Below the pieces are notes generated by a model. That model made no database searches, was not told the origin of the DNA, and worked only from the letters and a program-made list of their open reading frames with translations. Below are positions 6,943 to 16,073 of a stretch of 64,000 nucleotides of DNA, piece after piece. The stretch spans positions 2,976,001 through 3,040,000 of the forward strand of contig NZ_CP108055.1 in the NCBI RefSeq assembly GCF_036174265.1. Direction: 5' to 3'. This DNA comes from Streptomyces sp. NBC_00285. Its GTDB lineage: Bacteria > Actinomycetota > Actinomycetes > Streptomycetales > Streptomycetaceae. The translations under genes and the position numbers were made by a program. Each line of letters starts with the position of its first letter. The first letter of the stretch is position 1.

Positions 6943-8817
6943 ATGAACCTGTCACAGCTGCTGGACGACGATCGCCCTTTCGCCCTGCTCCGACGTCGTA
7001 CGCCCGGGCATGACGAGAACACGGTGGAGCTGCTGCTCGGCCCCGTCACCTCCTACGACCGTCTCGCCGACCTCCCCGACGAGGGCCTGGCGCTCGTCCC
7101 CTTCCGCCAGATCCGCGAGCGCGGCTTCGATGTGCGGGACGACGGGACGCCGCTCGCGGTGCTGACACCCGAGGAGACGCACTCGCTGTCCCTCCAGGAG
7201 GCCCTGGCCCAGCTCCCCGCGCACGAGGTCCGTGTCGAGAACGGCGGCTTCGACGTGGCCGACGAGGAGTACGCGAGGATCGTCGGGCGGGTCCTGGACG
7301 AGGAGATCGGGCGCGGCGAGGGCGCCAACTTCGTGATCAGGCGGACGTACGAGGGCGAGATCCCGGGGTTCTCCCGCGCCGACGCCCTCGCCCTGTTCCG
7401 GCGGCTCCTCGAAGGCGAACGGGGCGCGTACTGGACCTTCGTCGTCCACACCGGGGAGCGCACACTCGTCGGCGCGAGCCCCGAGGTGCACGTCCGGATG
7501 ACCGGCGGGACCGTCGTCATGAACCCGATCAGCGGGACGTACCGCTACCCCGCCGAGGGCCCGACCCCCGAGCACCTGCTCGACTTCCTCGCTGACGGCA
7601 AGGAGATCGAGGAGCTGTCGATGGTCGTCGACGAGGAACTCAAGATGATGTGCACCGTCGGCGACATGGGCGGGGTCGTGATCGGACCCCGGCTGAAGGA
7701 GATGGCGCACCTCGCGCACACCGAGTACGAACTGCGCGGCAGGTCCTCGCTGGACGTGCGGGAGGTCCTGAAGGAGACCATGTTCGCGGCGACCGTCACC
7801 GGTTCGCCGGTGCAGAACGCCTGCCGGGTCATCGAGCGGCACGAGGTCGGCGGCCGCGGCTACTACGCGGGCGCGCTGGCCCTGCTCGGCCGGGATTCCG
7901 GCGGGGCGCAGACCCTGGACTCCCCCATCCTCATCCGCACCGCCGACATCGCCGCCGACGGCCGGCTGCGGGTCCCGGTCGGCGCGACCCTGGTGCGCGG
8001 CTCGGACCCGGCGAGCGAGGTCGCCGAGACCCACGCGAAGGCGGCGGGGGTGCTGGCGGCTCTCGGCGTACGACCGTCCCGGCCGCGTGGGGAGCACACG
8101 CGCGTGGCTCTCTCCGACGACCCACGCGTGCGTGCCGCCCTCGACGGGCGCCGCACCTCCCTCGCGCCGTTCTGGCTGCGGATGCAGGAACCGCTCAAGG
8201 AGCTCAGCGGGCACGCCTTCGTCGTCGACGGGGAGGACACCTTCACGGCGATGCTGGCGCACGTGCTGCGGTCGAGCGGCCTGGAGGTGACGGTACGGCG
8301 GTATGACGAGCCCGGTCTCAGGGAAGCGGTCCTCGCGCACGAGGGTCCGGTCGTCCTGGGTCCCGGCCCCGGTGACCCCGCCGACGAGAGGGACCCGAAG
8401 ATGCGGTTCCTGCGGGACCTGACCGCGCTCGTCGTCTGGGAGCACCGGCACGGCGTCCTCGGCGTCTGCCTGGGCCACGAGCTGATCGCGGCCGAGCTGG
8501 GCCTGGAGATCGTACGGAAGGAAGTGCCGTACCAGGGCGCGCAGGTGACGGTCGATCTGTTCGGGCGGCCGGAGACCGTCGGCTTCTACAACAGCTTCGT
8601 GGCGCGCTGCGACGACGGGACGGCCGAGGAACTGGCCGCCCGAGGCATCGAGGTCAGCCGGGCCGGCAACGGTGAGGTCCATGCCGTGCGCGGGCCCGGC
8701 TTCGCCGGCGTGCAGTTCCACCCCGAGTCGGTCCTGACCCTGAACGGCGCCGCCGTCGTACGGGAGCTGGTGGGCCGGCTGCGGGGCACGTTCTCGGAGC
8801 GGCGGCCGGCCCGGTAG
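6943..8817 (+). CDS. trpE(G): Fused anthranilate synthase (component I + glutamine amidotransferase)
   Basis: A single 624-residue polypeptide that converts chorismate and glutamine to anthranilate. The N-terminal chorismate-binding (TrpE/PhzE-like) part spans about residues 1-410, with NPISGTYRYP, ELSMVVDEELKMM and ATVTGSPVQNACRVIE. The C-terminal class I glutamine amidotransferase spans about 430-620, with LGPGPGDP, nucleophile Cys in GVCLGHELIAAE and FHPESVLT (catalytic His-x-Glu). GAGGAA precedes the ATG. Regulated by the trpL attenuator directly upstream. Fused enzymes of this kind occur both in tryptophan synthesis and in antibiotic clusters; the Trp leader argues for the biosynthetic role. 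The trpD partner is 28 kb away. Confidence 0.95.
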   Translation: MNLSQLLDDDRPFALLRRRTPGHDENTVELLLGPVTSYDRLADLPDEGLALVPFRQIRERGFDVRDDGTPLAVLTPEETHSLSLQEALAQLPAHEVRVENGGFDVADEEYARIVGRVLDEEIGRGEGANFVIRRTYEGEIPGFSRADALALFRRLLEGERGAYWTFVVHTGERTLVGASPEVHVRMTGGTVVMNPISGTYRYPAEGPTPEHLLDFLADGKEIEELSMVVDEELKMMCTVGDMGGVVIGPRLKEMAHLAHTEYELRGRSSLDVREVLKETMFAATVTGSPVQNACRVIERHEVGGRGYYAGALALLGRDSGGAQTLDSPILIRTADIAADGRLRVPVGATLVRGSDPASEVAETHAKAAGVLAALGVRPSRPRGEHTRVALSDDPRVRAALDGRRTSLAPFWLRMQEPLKELSGHAFVVDGEDTFTAMLAHVLRSSGLEVTVRRYDEPGLREAVLAHEGPVVLGPGPGDPADERDPKMRFLRDLTALVVWEHRHGVLGVCLGHELIAAELGLEIVRKEVPYQGAQVTVDLFGRPETVGFYNSFVARCDDGTAEELAARGIEVSRAGNGEVHAVRGPGFAGVQFHPESVLTLNGAAVVRELVGRLRGTFSERRPAR

Positions 8818-8834
8818 GAAGGATGTCCGTGGAT

Positions 8835-8858
8835 GGTGGGCCGAACCGGCGGCCCACC
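8835..8858. terminator. Bidirectional terminator between trpE(G) and pfkA
   Basis: GGTGGGCC and GGCCCACC form an 8-bp stem around an eight-base loop, between two convergent genes. It can serve both strands. Confidence 0.65.
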
Positions 8859-8874
8859 ACCCCGCCCCCGCCGT

Positions 8875-9903
8875 TCAGCCGAAGAAGACCCCCACTTCCT
8901 CGTACAGCTTCGGATCCACCGTCTTCAGCTGCGCGGTCGCCTCCGCGATCGGGACGCGGACGATGTCCGTGCCGCGCAGGGCGACCATCGTGCCGAAGTC
9001 GCCGTCGCGGACGGCGTCGATGGCGTGCAGGCCGAAGCGGGTGGCGAGCCAGCGGTCGAAGGCGCTGGGGGTGCCGCCGCGCTGGACGTGCCCGAGCACG
9101 GTCGTGCGGGCCTCCTTGCCGGTGCGCTTCTCGATCTGCTTGGCCAGCCATTCGCCGACCCCCGACAGGCGCACGTGTCCGAAGGAGTCGAGCGACTCGT
9201 CCTTGAGGACGACGTCACCGTCCCTCGGCATGGCGCCCTCGGCGACGACCACGATCGGGGCGTACGACGACTTGAAGCGGGACGTGATCCAGGCGCACAC
9301 CTGGTCGACGTCGAAGCGCTGCTCGGGGATGAGGATGACGTTGGCGCCGCCCGCGAGGCCGGAGTGCAGGGCGATCCAGCCGGCGTGACGGCCCATCACC
9401 TCGCAGACCAGGACCCGCATATGGGACTCGGCGGTGGTGTGCAGGCGGTCGATGGCCTCCGTCGCGATGCCGACCGCGGTGTCGAAGCCGAAGGTGTAGT
9501 CGGTGGCGGAGAGGTCGTTGTCGATGGTCTTCGGTACGCCGACACAGGGCACGCCGTGCTCGTCGGACAGGGTCGCGGCGACGCCGAGGGTGTCCTCGCC
9601 GCCGATCACGATCAGCGCGTCGACCTCCCGCTCGGCCAGGTTGTCCTGGATCCGGCGGATGCCGTCCTCCTGCTTCAGCGGATTGGTGCGGGAGGAGCCG
9701 AGGATGGTGCCGCCGCGGGGCAGGATGCCGCGGACGGCCGGAATGTCGAGACGTACGGTGCGGTCCTCCAGCGGACCGCGCCAGCCGTCCCGGAAGCCGG
9801 TGAAGTCGTAGCCGTACTCCTGAACGCCCTTGCGGACTATGGCCCGGATGACGGCGTTGAGGCCGGGGCAGTCGCCGCCTCCGGTCAGTACTCCGACGCG
9901 CAT
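8875..9903 (-). CDS. pfkA: ATP-dependent-type 6-phosphofructokinase
   Basis: Glycolytic enzyme phosphorylating fructose 6-phosphate; 342 residues, the usual actinomycete length. Group III PFK signatures are visible: VLTGGGDCPGLNAVIR (phosphate-binding loop), ILGSSRTNP, VIGGEDTLGVA, GVPKTIDNDLSATDYTFGFDTA (catalytic Asp region) and VEVMGR-like CEVMGRHAGWIALHSG. In this group the residue after GGED rather than GGDG hints at PPi versus ATP use. Here it reads GGEDT, as in actinomycete enzymes that use ATP. AAGGGAA precedes the ATG. Confidence 0.95.
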   Translation of the reverse strand: MRVGVLTGGGDCPGLNAVIRAIVRKGVQEYGYDFTGFRDGWRGPLEDRTVRLDIPAVRGILPRGGTILGSSRTNPLKQEDGIRRIQDNLAEREVDALIVIGGEDTLGVAATLSDEHGVPCVGVPKTIDNDLSATDYTFGFDTAVGIATEAIDRLHTTAESHMRVLVCEVMGRHAGWIALHSGLAGGANVILIPEQRFDVDQVCAWITSRFKSSYAPIVVVAEGAMPRDGDVVLKDESLDSFGHVRLSGVGEWLAKQIEKRTGKEARTTVLGHVQRGGTPSAFDRWLATRFGLHAIDAVRDGDFGTMVALRGTDIVRVPIAEATAQLKTVDPKLYEEVGVFFG

Positions 9904-9956
9904 GGACAGTTCCCTTCGCCGCAGGTGCCTGACGAAGGGTCAGTGTGACGTGCGCC

Positions 9957-10631
9957 TCACTCGTCGTCGAGGCCTCGTTCGATGGCGTACCGGACGAGCT
10001 CGACCCGGTTGTGGAGTTGCAGCTTGCCGAGGGTGTTCTGGACGTGGTTCTGGACGGTGCGGTGGGAGATGACCAGGCGTTCGGCGATCTGCTTGTAGCT
10101 CAGGCCCTTGGCGACCAGGCGCAGCACCTCGGTCTCGCGCTCGGTGAGCTGCGGGGCCTTGGGCCGGTCGGGGTCGGAGGCGGGCGCGGGGTCGGAGGCG
10201 AGCCGGCGGAACTCGCCGAGGACCAGACCGGCGAGGCCGGGCGTGAAGACGGCGTCGCCGACGGCCGTGCGGCGGACCGCGTCCAGGAGTTCCTCGGTCG
10301 ACGCCGACTTCAGCAGATAGCCGGTCGCGCCCGACTTCACGGCCTCCAGTACGTCGGCGTGCTCGCCGCTCGCCGACAGTACGAGGACACGCAACGCCGG
10401 GTTGTGGCCGACGAGTTCCTTGCAGACCTGGACGCCCGGCTTCACGGGCAGGTTCAGGTCGAGCACCAGCACGTCCGGGCCCGCGGCCCTGGCCCGGCGC
10501 ACGGCCTGGTCGCCGTCGCTCGCGGTGGCGACCACGTCGAAGCCGGCCTCGGCCAGGTCCCGGGCGACCGCGTCGCGCCACATGGGATGGTCGTCGACCA
10601 CCATGACCTTGATCGGACCCTGGTCGCTCAT
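9957..10631 (-). CDS. NarL/LuxR-family response regulator
   Basis: The 224-residue regulator has an N-terminal receiver (acidic DD in VMVVDDHPMWRD, phosphoacceptor Asp in VLVLDLNLPVKPG, Lys in GYLLKSAS). Its C-terminal LuxR-type helix-turn-helix lies at about residues 150-215 (LTERETEVLRLVAKGLSYKQIAERL, split here as LTERETEVLRLV and KGLSYKQIAERL). Its ATG overlaps the stop of the upstream sensor kinase gene as ATGA, so the two are translationally coupled. Targets are unknown. Confidence 0.93.
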   Translation of the reverse strand: MSDQGPIKVMVVDDHPMWRDAVARDLAEAGFDVVATASDGDQAVRRARAAGPDVLVLDLNLPVKPGVQVCKELVGHNPALRVLVLSASGEHADVLEAVKSGATGYLLKSASTEELLDAVRRTAVGDAVFTPGLAGLVLGEFRRLASDPAPASDPDRPKAPQLTERETEVLRLVAKGLSYKQIAERLVISHRTVQNHVQNTLGKLQLHNRVELVRYAIERGLDDE

Positions 10632-11863
10632 CGCTGTCCTGCCTTACCCCGTGAGACCTTCGGTATTTTCAGTTCGACCTCCGTGCCCTGCCCCGGAGGG
10701 GAGATCAGCTCGGCGCTGCCGCCGAGGTCACGCAGCCGGCCCCGGATCGACTGGGCCACCCCGAGCCGCCCCTCGCCCTCGGCCTGGTCGAGCCGCCCCT
10801 CGGGGATGCCGGGTCCGTCGTCCCGCACGGTCACGATCACCTCGTCGGGTTCGTCCTCGACGAGGATCCACGCGCGCGCGTACTCACCGGCGTGCCGGTG
10901 CACGTTGTCCAGGGCGGCCCCGACGGCCGCGGCCAGCTCCCGCGCGGCGGGCGGGGGCAGCGGGACGGGGGCGCCGGGCTCGATGAGAGAGACCTTCGCC
11001 GAGGCGTACGGGGCGAGCAGCGCCCGCAGGTCGAGCGGGCCGCCCGGCTCGTCATCGTCCCGCTCGTCGTCGACGACGTGGACGACCGCACCCTGCGCCG
11101 CGTCGCGCGAGATCCGGGAGACCGAGGTCAGGCCGCCGGAGACCAGGGTGCGCAGCGCCACCTCCTGCTCACCGGCCATCCGGCCCAGCTCGGCCGCCTC
11201 ACCGCCCATGACCGTGCCCCGGCGCTGCACCATGGCCAGCACCTGAAGGACGCTGTCGTGGATGTCCCGGGCCAGCCGCTCGCGTTCCCGGGTCGCCGCC
11301 TCGATCTCCAGGGCGCGGGCGAGGGTGCGCTCGGAGGCGCGGGCGACCTCGACGACGTAGCCGATGGCGATGGAGGCGACCCAGACGAGGATCACGTTGT
11401 GGACGGTGTCGCGGGCCGGGTGGCCGCGCTCGATCAGGTTGGCGGCGGCGACCGGCGTGGAGGCGAGCGCGGCCCAGCGCCAGCCGCCCTTGATGGCGAA
11501 CGCCAGGACGGAACCGGCGGTCCATATCGACGGCAGGGTGGGACCACCGCTGTCGATGTGGTGATCGTTGACGACCAGCGGGGTCAGGACGATCCCGGTG
11601 ACCGCGATCGCGAGGTCCACGGCGAGGAAACGCTTGGTGCACGCGGCCGCGTTCTGGACGCGGGGCAGCGTGGCGAGCGTCCACACGCACAGGACGACGT
11701 AGTAGGTGATGGCGATGCCGGGCCGGTCGAACTCGTCGTACGCGGTGGCGAAGAGGCCGACCGCGTACAGCATGGTGAGCACCCGGTACCCGGTCAGCGC
11801 ACGCCACAGCGGCTGCTCGACCGACATGCGCATGACGCGTACTTGTTTGGCCATCTCCCCCAC
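10628..11863 (-). CDS. Membrane sensor histidine kinase (MacS-like, HisKA_3)
   Basis: About 411 residues. Five or six hydrophobic segments fill the first 190 residues with no large extracellular sensor, so it probably senses within the membrane. A HisKA_3 dimerisation helix follows (phosphoacceptor His in ARDIHDSVLQVLAMVQRRG). The C-terminal HATPase contains HRHAGEYARAW, VTVRDDGPGIPEG and LGVAQSIRGRL. It is paired with the downstream NarL regulator by a 4-base overlap. The start could be GTG 11863 or ATG 11854. The signal is unknown. Confidence 0.92.
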   Translation of the reverse strand: MGEMAKQVRVMRMSVEQPLWRALTGYRVLTMLYAVGLFATAYDEFDRPGIAITYYVVLCVWTLATLPRVQNAAACTKRFLAVDLAIAVTGIVLTPLVVNDHHIDSGGPTLPSIWTAGSVLAFAIKGGWRWAALASTPVAAANLIERGHPARDTVHNVILVWVASIAIGYVVEVARASERTLARALEIEAATRERERLARDIHDSVLQVLAMVQRRGTVMGGEAAELGRMAGEQEVALRTLVSGGLTSVSRISRDAAQGAVVHVVDDERDDDEPGGPLDLRALLAPYASAKVSLIEPGAPVPLPPPAARELAAAVGAALDNVHRHAGEYARAWILVEDEPDEVIVTVRDDGPGIPEGRLDQAEGEGRLGVAQSIRGRLRDLGGSAELISPPGQGTEVELKIPKVSRGKAGQR

Positions 11864-11893
11864 CCCCGGCCCGGACCGCCCTGTCCCAGGATC

Positions 11894-12661
11894 CTAGGAC
11901 GCGGTGGTACCGGGCTTGTCCTTCTCGGCCTTCACAAGAGCCGTCTTGTCGGCCTTGGCTGCCTTCTCGGCCTTGGCCGCTTCCAAGATCCGCCGCTTGG
12001 CGGCGGTCGCGTAGATGTCGACGTACTCCTGGCCGGAGAGCTTCATGATCTCGTACATGACCTCGTCGGTCAGCGCGCGCAGGACGAAACGGTCGTGCTC
12101 CATGCCCTGGTAGCGGCTGAAGTCCAGCGGCTCCCCGATGCGAATGCCCGGGCGCATCAGCTTGGGCATCACCTTGCCGGGAGGCTGGATCTTCTCGGTG
12201 TCGATCATGGCGACCGGGATGACCGGGGCACGGCTGGCGAGCGCCACGCGCGCGAGGCCGCCGGGCTTGCCGCGGTAGAGGCGGCCGTCGGGCGAGCGCG
12301 TGCCCTCGGGGTAGATGCCGAAGAGTTCGCCGCGCTCCAGGACGTCGACCCCGCTCTTGACGGCCGCTTCGCCCGCGCCGCGCGCGCCGGAGCGGTCCAC
12401 CGGGAGCTGGCCGACGCCCTTGAAGAAGGCGGCCGTCAGGCGGCCCTTCACTCCGGGTGTCGTGAAGTACTCGGCCTTCGCGATGAAGGTGACCTTGCGG
12501 TCGAGGACCGCGGGCAGGAAGAAGGAGTCGGAGAAGGACAGGTGGTTGCTCGCCAGGATGGCCGGGCCCTCGGCGGGAATGTTCTCGAGGCCTTCCACCC
12601 AGGGCCTGAAGGCGACCTTCAGCGGCCCGCCGATGGCGACCTTCATCGTGCCGTACAACAA
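11894..12661 (-). CDS. PlsC-type 1-acyl-glycerol-3-phosphate acyltransferase
   Basis: A 255-residue lysophospholipid acyltransferase with the four family blocks: NHLSFSD (HX4D catalytic motif), KAEYF and GVGQLPVDRSGARG, YPEGTRSPDG (substrate-phosphate binding) and VIPVAMIDTEKI. A Lys/Ala/Glu-rich charged tail (about the last 35 residues) is unusual and probably cytoplasmic and disordered. The TTG at 12661 is well supported by GGAGG seven bases upstream. Divergent from the esterase gene, which may also act on lipids. Confidence 0.92.
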   Translation of the reverse strand: MLYGTMKVAIGGPLKVAFRPWVEGLENIPAEGPAILASNHLSFSDSFFLPAVLDRKVTFIAKAEYFTTPGVKGRLTAAFFKGVGQLPVDRSGARGAGEAAVKSGVDVLERGELFGIYPEGTRSPDGRLYRGKPGGLARVALASRAPVIPVAMIDTEKIQPPGKVMPKLMRPGIRIGEPLDFSRYQGMEHDRFVLRALTDEVMYEIMKLSGQEYVDIYATAAKRRILEAAKAEKAAKADKTALVKAEKDKPGTTAS

Positions 12662-12805
12662 CCGAGTGCCTCCTGTTTCCGTGGATCAGACCTTAACCCG
12701 GGGACCTGGCAAACAGCCCGACGGCCCTGGTCGGTGTCAGTGCGGTCGCGTACGGTGAACCTCACCTGGACTTGCTGATGCTTCTTTCATGAACAGGAGA
12801 CCTAG

Positions 12806-13585
12806 GTGCCGGTCCTCCCCGGAGCCGAGCCGTTCCGCCATGAGGGCGGGGAGGCCGGTGTCCTTCTCTGTCACGGTTTCACCGGTTCCCCTCAGTCGCT
12901 GCGGCCCTGGGCCCAGCACCTCGCCGAGCACGGCCTCACGGTCTCGCTGCCGCTGCTGCCCGGGCACGGCACGCGCTGGCAGGACATGGCACTGACCGGC
13001 TGGCAGGACTGGTACGCCGAGGTGGACCGTGAGCTGCGCGCCCTCAGCGAGCGCTGCACCTCCGTGTTCGTGGCAGGTCTGTCCATGGGCGGCACCCTGG
13101 CCCTCCGACTGGCCGCCAAGCACGGGGACACGGTGCGCGGTGTCGTGGTCGTCAACCCGGCGAACCGCATGCACGGCCTCGCGCCCTACGCCCTTCCGGT
13201 GGCGCGGCACTTCGTCCGTACGGCGCCCGGGATCGCCAGCGACATCGCCAAGGAGGGCAGTGTCGAACTGGGGTACGACAAGGTGCCGCTGCACGCGGCG
13301 CACTCCCTGCGGACCTTCTTCCGGCAGGTCGACGGCGAGCTGCCGCAGGTCACCCAGCCGCTGCTGGTGCTGCGCAGCGCCCAGGACCATGTGGTGCCGC
13401 CGGCCGATTCCGCGCGTGTGCTGAGCCGGGTGTCATCGACGGACGTAACTGAGATCGTGCTGGAACAGAGCTACCACGTGGCGACGTTGGACCATGATGC
13501 GGAGCGGATTTTCGACGAGAGCCTCGCGTTCATCGGCCGGCACACCACCGGCATCGGCAGCGAAGGGACGGCCGCACGTGGCTGA
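12806..13585 (+). CDS. Alpha/beta hydrolase, carboxylesterase / monoacylglycerol-lipase type
   Basis: The 259-residue hydrolase resembles Est30-type carboxylesterases. Its nucleophile elbow is GLSMGG, the oxyanion segment LLCHGFTGSPQSLRPWA, the acid Asp in SAQDHVVPP and the catalytic His in SYHVATLDHD. No signal peptide, so intracellular. The start is GTG 12806, five bases after CAGGAGA. The stop overlaps the next gene by eight bases, so the two are coupled. Substrate unknown; short acyl esters or monoacylglycerols are typical. Confidence 0.9.
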   Translation: MPVLPGAEPFRHEGGEAGVLLCHGFTGSPQSLRPWAQHLAEHGLTVSLPLLPGHGTRWQDMALTGWQDWYAEVDRELRALSERCTSVFVAGLSMGGTLALRLAAKHGDTVRGVVVVNPANRMHGLAPYALPVARHFVRTAPGIASDIAKEGSVELGYDKVPLHAAHSLRTFFRQVDGELPQVTQPLLVLRSAQDHVVPPADSARVLSRVSSTDVTEIVLEQSYHVATLDHDAERIFDESLAFIGRHTTGIGSEGTAARG

Positions 13586-14177
13586 GCACGACTCCGAGCG
13601 CGAGGACCGCGAGGGTCACGAGCCGGACGAGCAGGGCGTCCCCTTCGACGAGCGTGCCGCGTGGGCGGCCATCGTCGCCGGGTACGGCGACGAGCCGCCG
13701 GACCCGCCGGGCACGAAGCCGTTCAAGTCGGTCGAGGATCTCGCGCTGCTGGAGACCGGGACGAACGACGAGCCGACGGCGACGGCGGCGACGCCGAAGA
13801 AGGACGAGCCGAAGAAGGACGAGAAGTCGGCGAAGCCGCTGGGCGGTTCCGTCTCCTTCGCACCCGGCGTCGGGCCCCGCGACTACAACGCCCCGGACGC
13901 GTCCGAGGACGACTTCGAGGAGGACGACGAGGGGCACTTCGTCCCGCCGGAGCCGCCGCCGCTGCCGGCCGCCGACACCACCGCGAAGTTCGCGTGGCTG
14001 GGGGTGCTGGGCGGGCCGCTCGTCCTGCTGGTCGCGGTACTGCTCGGCTGGGAGATGACGTGGTGGCTGGCCACGGTGGGGATCGGTGGCTTCCTCGGCG
14101 GCTTCGTCACGCTGGTGACGCGGATGCGGACCGACGAAGAGGACGAGGACGGCCCCGGGCGCGGGGCCGTCGTCTAG
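13578..14177 (+). CDS. Acidic protein with C-terminal membrane hairpin, unknown function
   Basis: A protein of 199 residues. The first 130 are strongly acidic and low in complexity, with Glu/Asp/Pro-rich stretches and a Lys/Glu segment (TPKKDEPKKDEKSAK). Two adjacent hydrophobic segments follow at about residues 145-165 and 168-188, then an acidic tail (DEEDEDGPGRG). GTG 13578 is chosen because it overlaps the esterase stop; an upstream open frame from 13494 lies wholly inside the esterase. Translational coupling suggests a common role with the esterase at the membrane. Not recognised further. Confidence 0.82.
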   Translation: MAEHDSEREDREGHEPDEQGVPFDERAAWAAIVAGYGDEPPDPPGTKPFKSVEDLALLETGTNDEPTATAATPKKDEPKKDEKSAKPLGGSVSFAPGVGPRDYNAPDASEDDFEEDDEGHFVPPEPPPLPAADTTAKFAWLGVLGGPLVLLVAVLLGWEMTWWLATVGIGGFLGGFVTLVTRMRTDEEDEDGPGRGAVV

Positions 14178-14196
14178 CTCTGAACAACCGTTCCGC

Positions 14197-14904
14197 TCAG
14201 TTCGCGGGAATTCTGAGGGTGGCCAGGACCGGGAGATGGTCGGTGGCCGCCCTCAGGTCTGTCCCGGTCACTCCCGGGACGTCCGTGGGGACTCCGCAGC
14301 CGAGCACCTCGATGTCCTTCGTGGCGAAGATCGCGTCGATGCGCCGGGGCGGATCGGTGCGGGTCCAGGTGTGTTCGCCGCCGCGGGGGCTCATCGCCCA
14401 GCAGTCCTGGAGGTTGGCGGCGATGCGCTCGAAGGCGGAGCCGCCCGGGCGGTCGTTGAGGTCACCGCCCGCGACGGCATGGTCCACGCCCATGCCGGCC
14501 AGCCGGTCGAGGAGCATGCCTGCCTGGTCGTACCGCTCGTCCTTCTGCAGGGAGAGATGGCAGCTCAGTACGCCCAGCCTGGCGCCTTTGACGCGGACGA
14601 CCGCGGTGGCGAAGCCCCGTCGGTGCTGGCCGTGCACGAGGGGGAGGAGGACGTCCTCGGTGCGCTCGGCGGTGGCGCGGAGGTTGCACAGGATCGCCGG
14701 TCCCGCCGCGCTTCCGCCGCCGGTGAGGACGACCAGTCCTGAGGCCGACGCGAGCCGTGCCAGCTTCTTGCGCCAGCGGAAGAAGCGGGGGGCTTCTTGG
14801 ATCAGTACGAGATCTGGCTCGCAGACCTTGATGACGCGGGCCAGTGCGGCTGTGTCGTCTCGCATCGAGCGGATGTTGTAGCTCAGGACCTTGACCAGAA
14901 CCAT
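14197..14904 (-). CDS. Endonuclease/exonuclease/phosphatase family protein
   Basis: EEP-fold hydrolase of 235 residues. Fold motifs are present in order: VLSYNIRSM (metal Asn), LVLIQEAP (metal Glu), LSCHLSL (catalytic His region), AVAGGDLNDRPGG (Asp and Asn) and ATDHLPVLATL (terminal Asp-His). ATG 14904 (MVLVKVLSYN) is chosen because it starts just before the first strand; an upstream frame to 14964 has no support. Substrate (nucleic acid or phosphoester) cannot be told. Confidence 0.88.
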   Translation of the reverse strand: MVLVKVLSYNIRSMRDDTAALARVIKVCEPDLVLIQEAPRFFRWRKKLARLASASGLVVLTGGGSAAGPAILCNLRATAERTEDVLLPLVHGQHRRGFATAVVRVKGARLGVLSCHLSLQKDERYDQAGMLLDRLAGMGVDHAVAGGDLNDRPGGSAFERIAANLQDCWAMSPRGGEHTWTRTDPPRRIDAIFATKDIEVLGCGVPTDVPGVTGTDLRAATDHLPVLATLRIPAN

Positions 14905-14961
14905 GTGGATCAATTTACGCCCGATGACTCGGGGCGCGAGGATCGTGTGCGACTGCCGGTG

Positions 14962-15030
14962 CATCGTGGCTGGTCGCGCCCACGCGGCGGAGCCGCATGT
15001 TTATACGGGGCCCCGCGCCCCTGGGTGGGT
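14962..15030 (-). repeat. Dispersed Streptomyces repeat, variant copy near glkA
   Basis: On the minus strand the stretch runs from a CAGGGGCGCGGGG core to GCGGCTCCGCCGCGTGGGCG and GCGACCAGCCAC. It shares its first half with the copies at 1-60 and 17834-17911 and carries an internal palindrome (GCGGCTCCGCCGC). It lies between the glkA stop and the preceding gene, where it may also end glkA transcription. Confidence 0.55.
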
Positions 15031-15052
15031 ACAGTCACCCTGCCCTTGAAAG

Positions 15053-16006
15053 TCACATGATCGGGTCCGGCTCTCTCGCCAGGTCCGCCGCGCCCACCAG
15101 GCCCGCCTCATTGCCCAGTTGGGCCGCGATGACGTCGGCCACCGGGCGCCAGTTGCCGCCGACCAGCCAGCGCTTGTAGGACTTGCGGATCGGGTCGAGG
15201 ACCAGTTCGCCCTCGTCGGAGAGACCGCCGCCGACGATGAAGGCGGAGGGGTCGAACAGGGAGGCGAGGTCGGCGAGTCCGGCGCCTGCCCAGCGGGCGA
15301 GCTCACGGTAGGAGTCGACGGCCACCGGGTCGCCCTGACGGGCGGCCATGGAGATGTGCTTGCCCTCGATGCCGTCGGGGCTGCCGTCGCCCAGACCCAG
15401 CAGGATCTCCGCGTTCTCGGGGGTGGCGTTGGCACGCTGCTTGGCGTACCTCACCAGCGCCCGCCCCGACGCGTACTGCTCCCAGCAGCCCTGCGAGCCG
15501 CAGCCGCACAGGAGGCCGTCCGGGACCATGCGGATGTGACCGAACTCGGCCGCCACACCGAAGTGGCCGCGGCGCAGCTTGTTGCCGATGATGATGCCGC
15601 CGCCGAGGCCGGTGCCGAGCGTGATGCAGATGACGTTGCGGTGGCCCTTGCCCGCGCCGAACTTGTACTCGCCCCACGCGGCCGCGTTGGCGTCGTTCTC
15701 CACCACGACCGGGAGGCCGACACGGGCCTCGACCTTCTCCTTCAGCGGCTCGTTGCGCCAGAGGATGTTGGGCGCGAAGTAGACCTCGGAGCGCTGGCGG
15801 TTGACGTAACCGGCGGCGCCGATGCCCACGCCGACGATCTCGTGCCCGGCGCGCGCGCCCTCCACCGCCGAGGCGATGGCGTCCACGATGCCCTCGGGCG
15901 TTCCCGGGGTCGGCACTTTATGGGTCGAGAGGATGTTGCCTTCCTCGTCGACCACGCCGGCCGCGATCTTCGTGCCGCCGATATCGACGCCGATGGTGAG
16001 TCCCAT
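15053..16006 (-). CDS. glkA: ROK-family glucokinase
   Basis: Glucose kinase of 317 residues, the actinomycete GlkA length. N-terminal phosphate-binding loop IGVDIGGTKIAAGVV, catalytic Asp in VVENDANAAAWGE, GLGGGIIIGNKLRRG and the ROK zinc-binding signature CGCGSQGCWEQYASG are all present. In Streptomyces GlkA also mediates glucose repression, beyond its catalytic role. GAGGG precedes the ATG. The gene immediately upstream on the same strand is the counterpart of the small gene known to accompany glkA. Confidence 0.96.
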   Translation of the reverse strand: MGLTIGVDIGGTKIAAGVVDEEGNILSTHKVPTPGTPEGIVDAIASAVEGARAGHEIVGVGIGAAGYVNRQRSEVYFAPNILWRNEPLKEKVEARVGLPVVVENDANAAAWGEYKFGAGKGHRNVICITLGTGLGGGIIIGNKLRRGHFGVAAEFGHIRMVPDGLLCGCGSQGCWEQYASGRALVRYAKQRANATPENAEILLGLGDGSPDGIEGKHISMAARQGDPVAVDSYRELARWAGAGLADLASLFDPSAFIVGGGLSDEGELVLDPIRKSYKRWLVGGNWRPVADVIAAQLGNEAGLVGAADLAREPDPIM

Positions 16007-16073
16007 GAATCCCTCAGTTTCGGTCGAGCCCCGCTACGGCCAACCGTACCCGAGCCCCTGCCGTCAGGGGGTT

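Noticed and set aside
10892..12778. 628-codon plus-strand frame over the sensor kinase and acyltransferase
   Set aside because: It overlaps two well-supported minus-strand genes, and no recognisable domain appears in translation.
13494..13577. Upstream extension of the acidic membrane protein gene
   Set aside because: The extension lies entirely within the esterase gene and lacks a ribosome-binding site; GTG 13578 overlaps the esterase stop, giving normal coupling.
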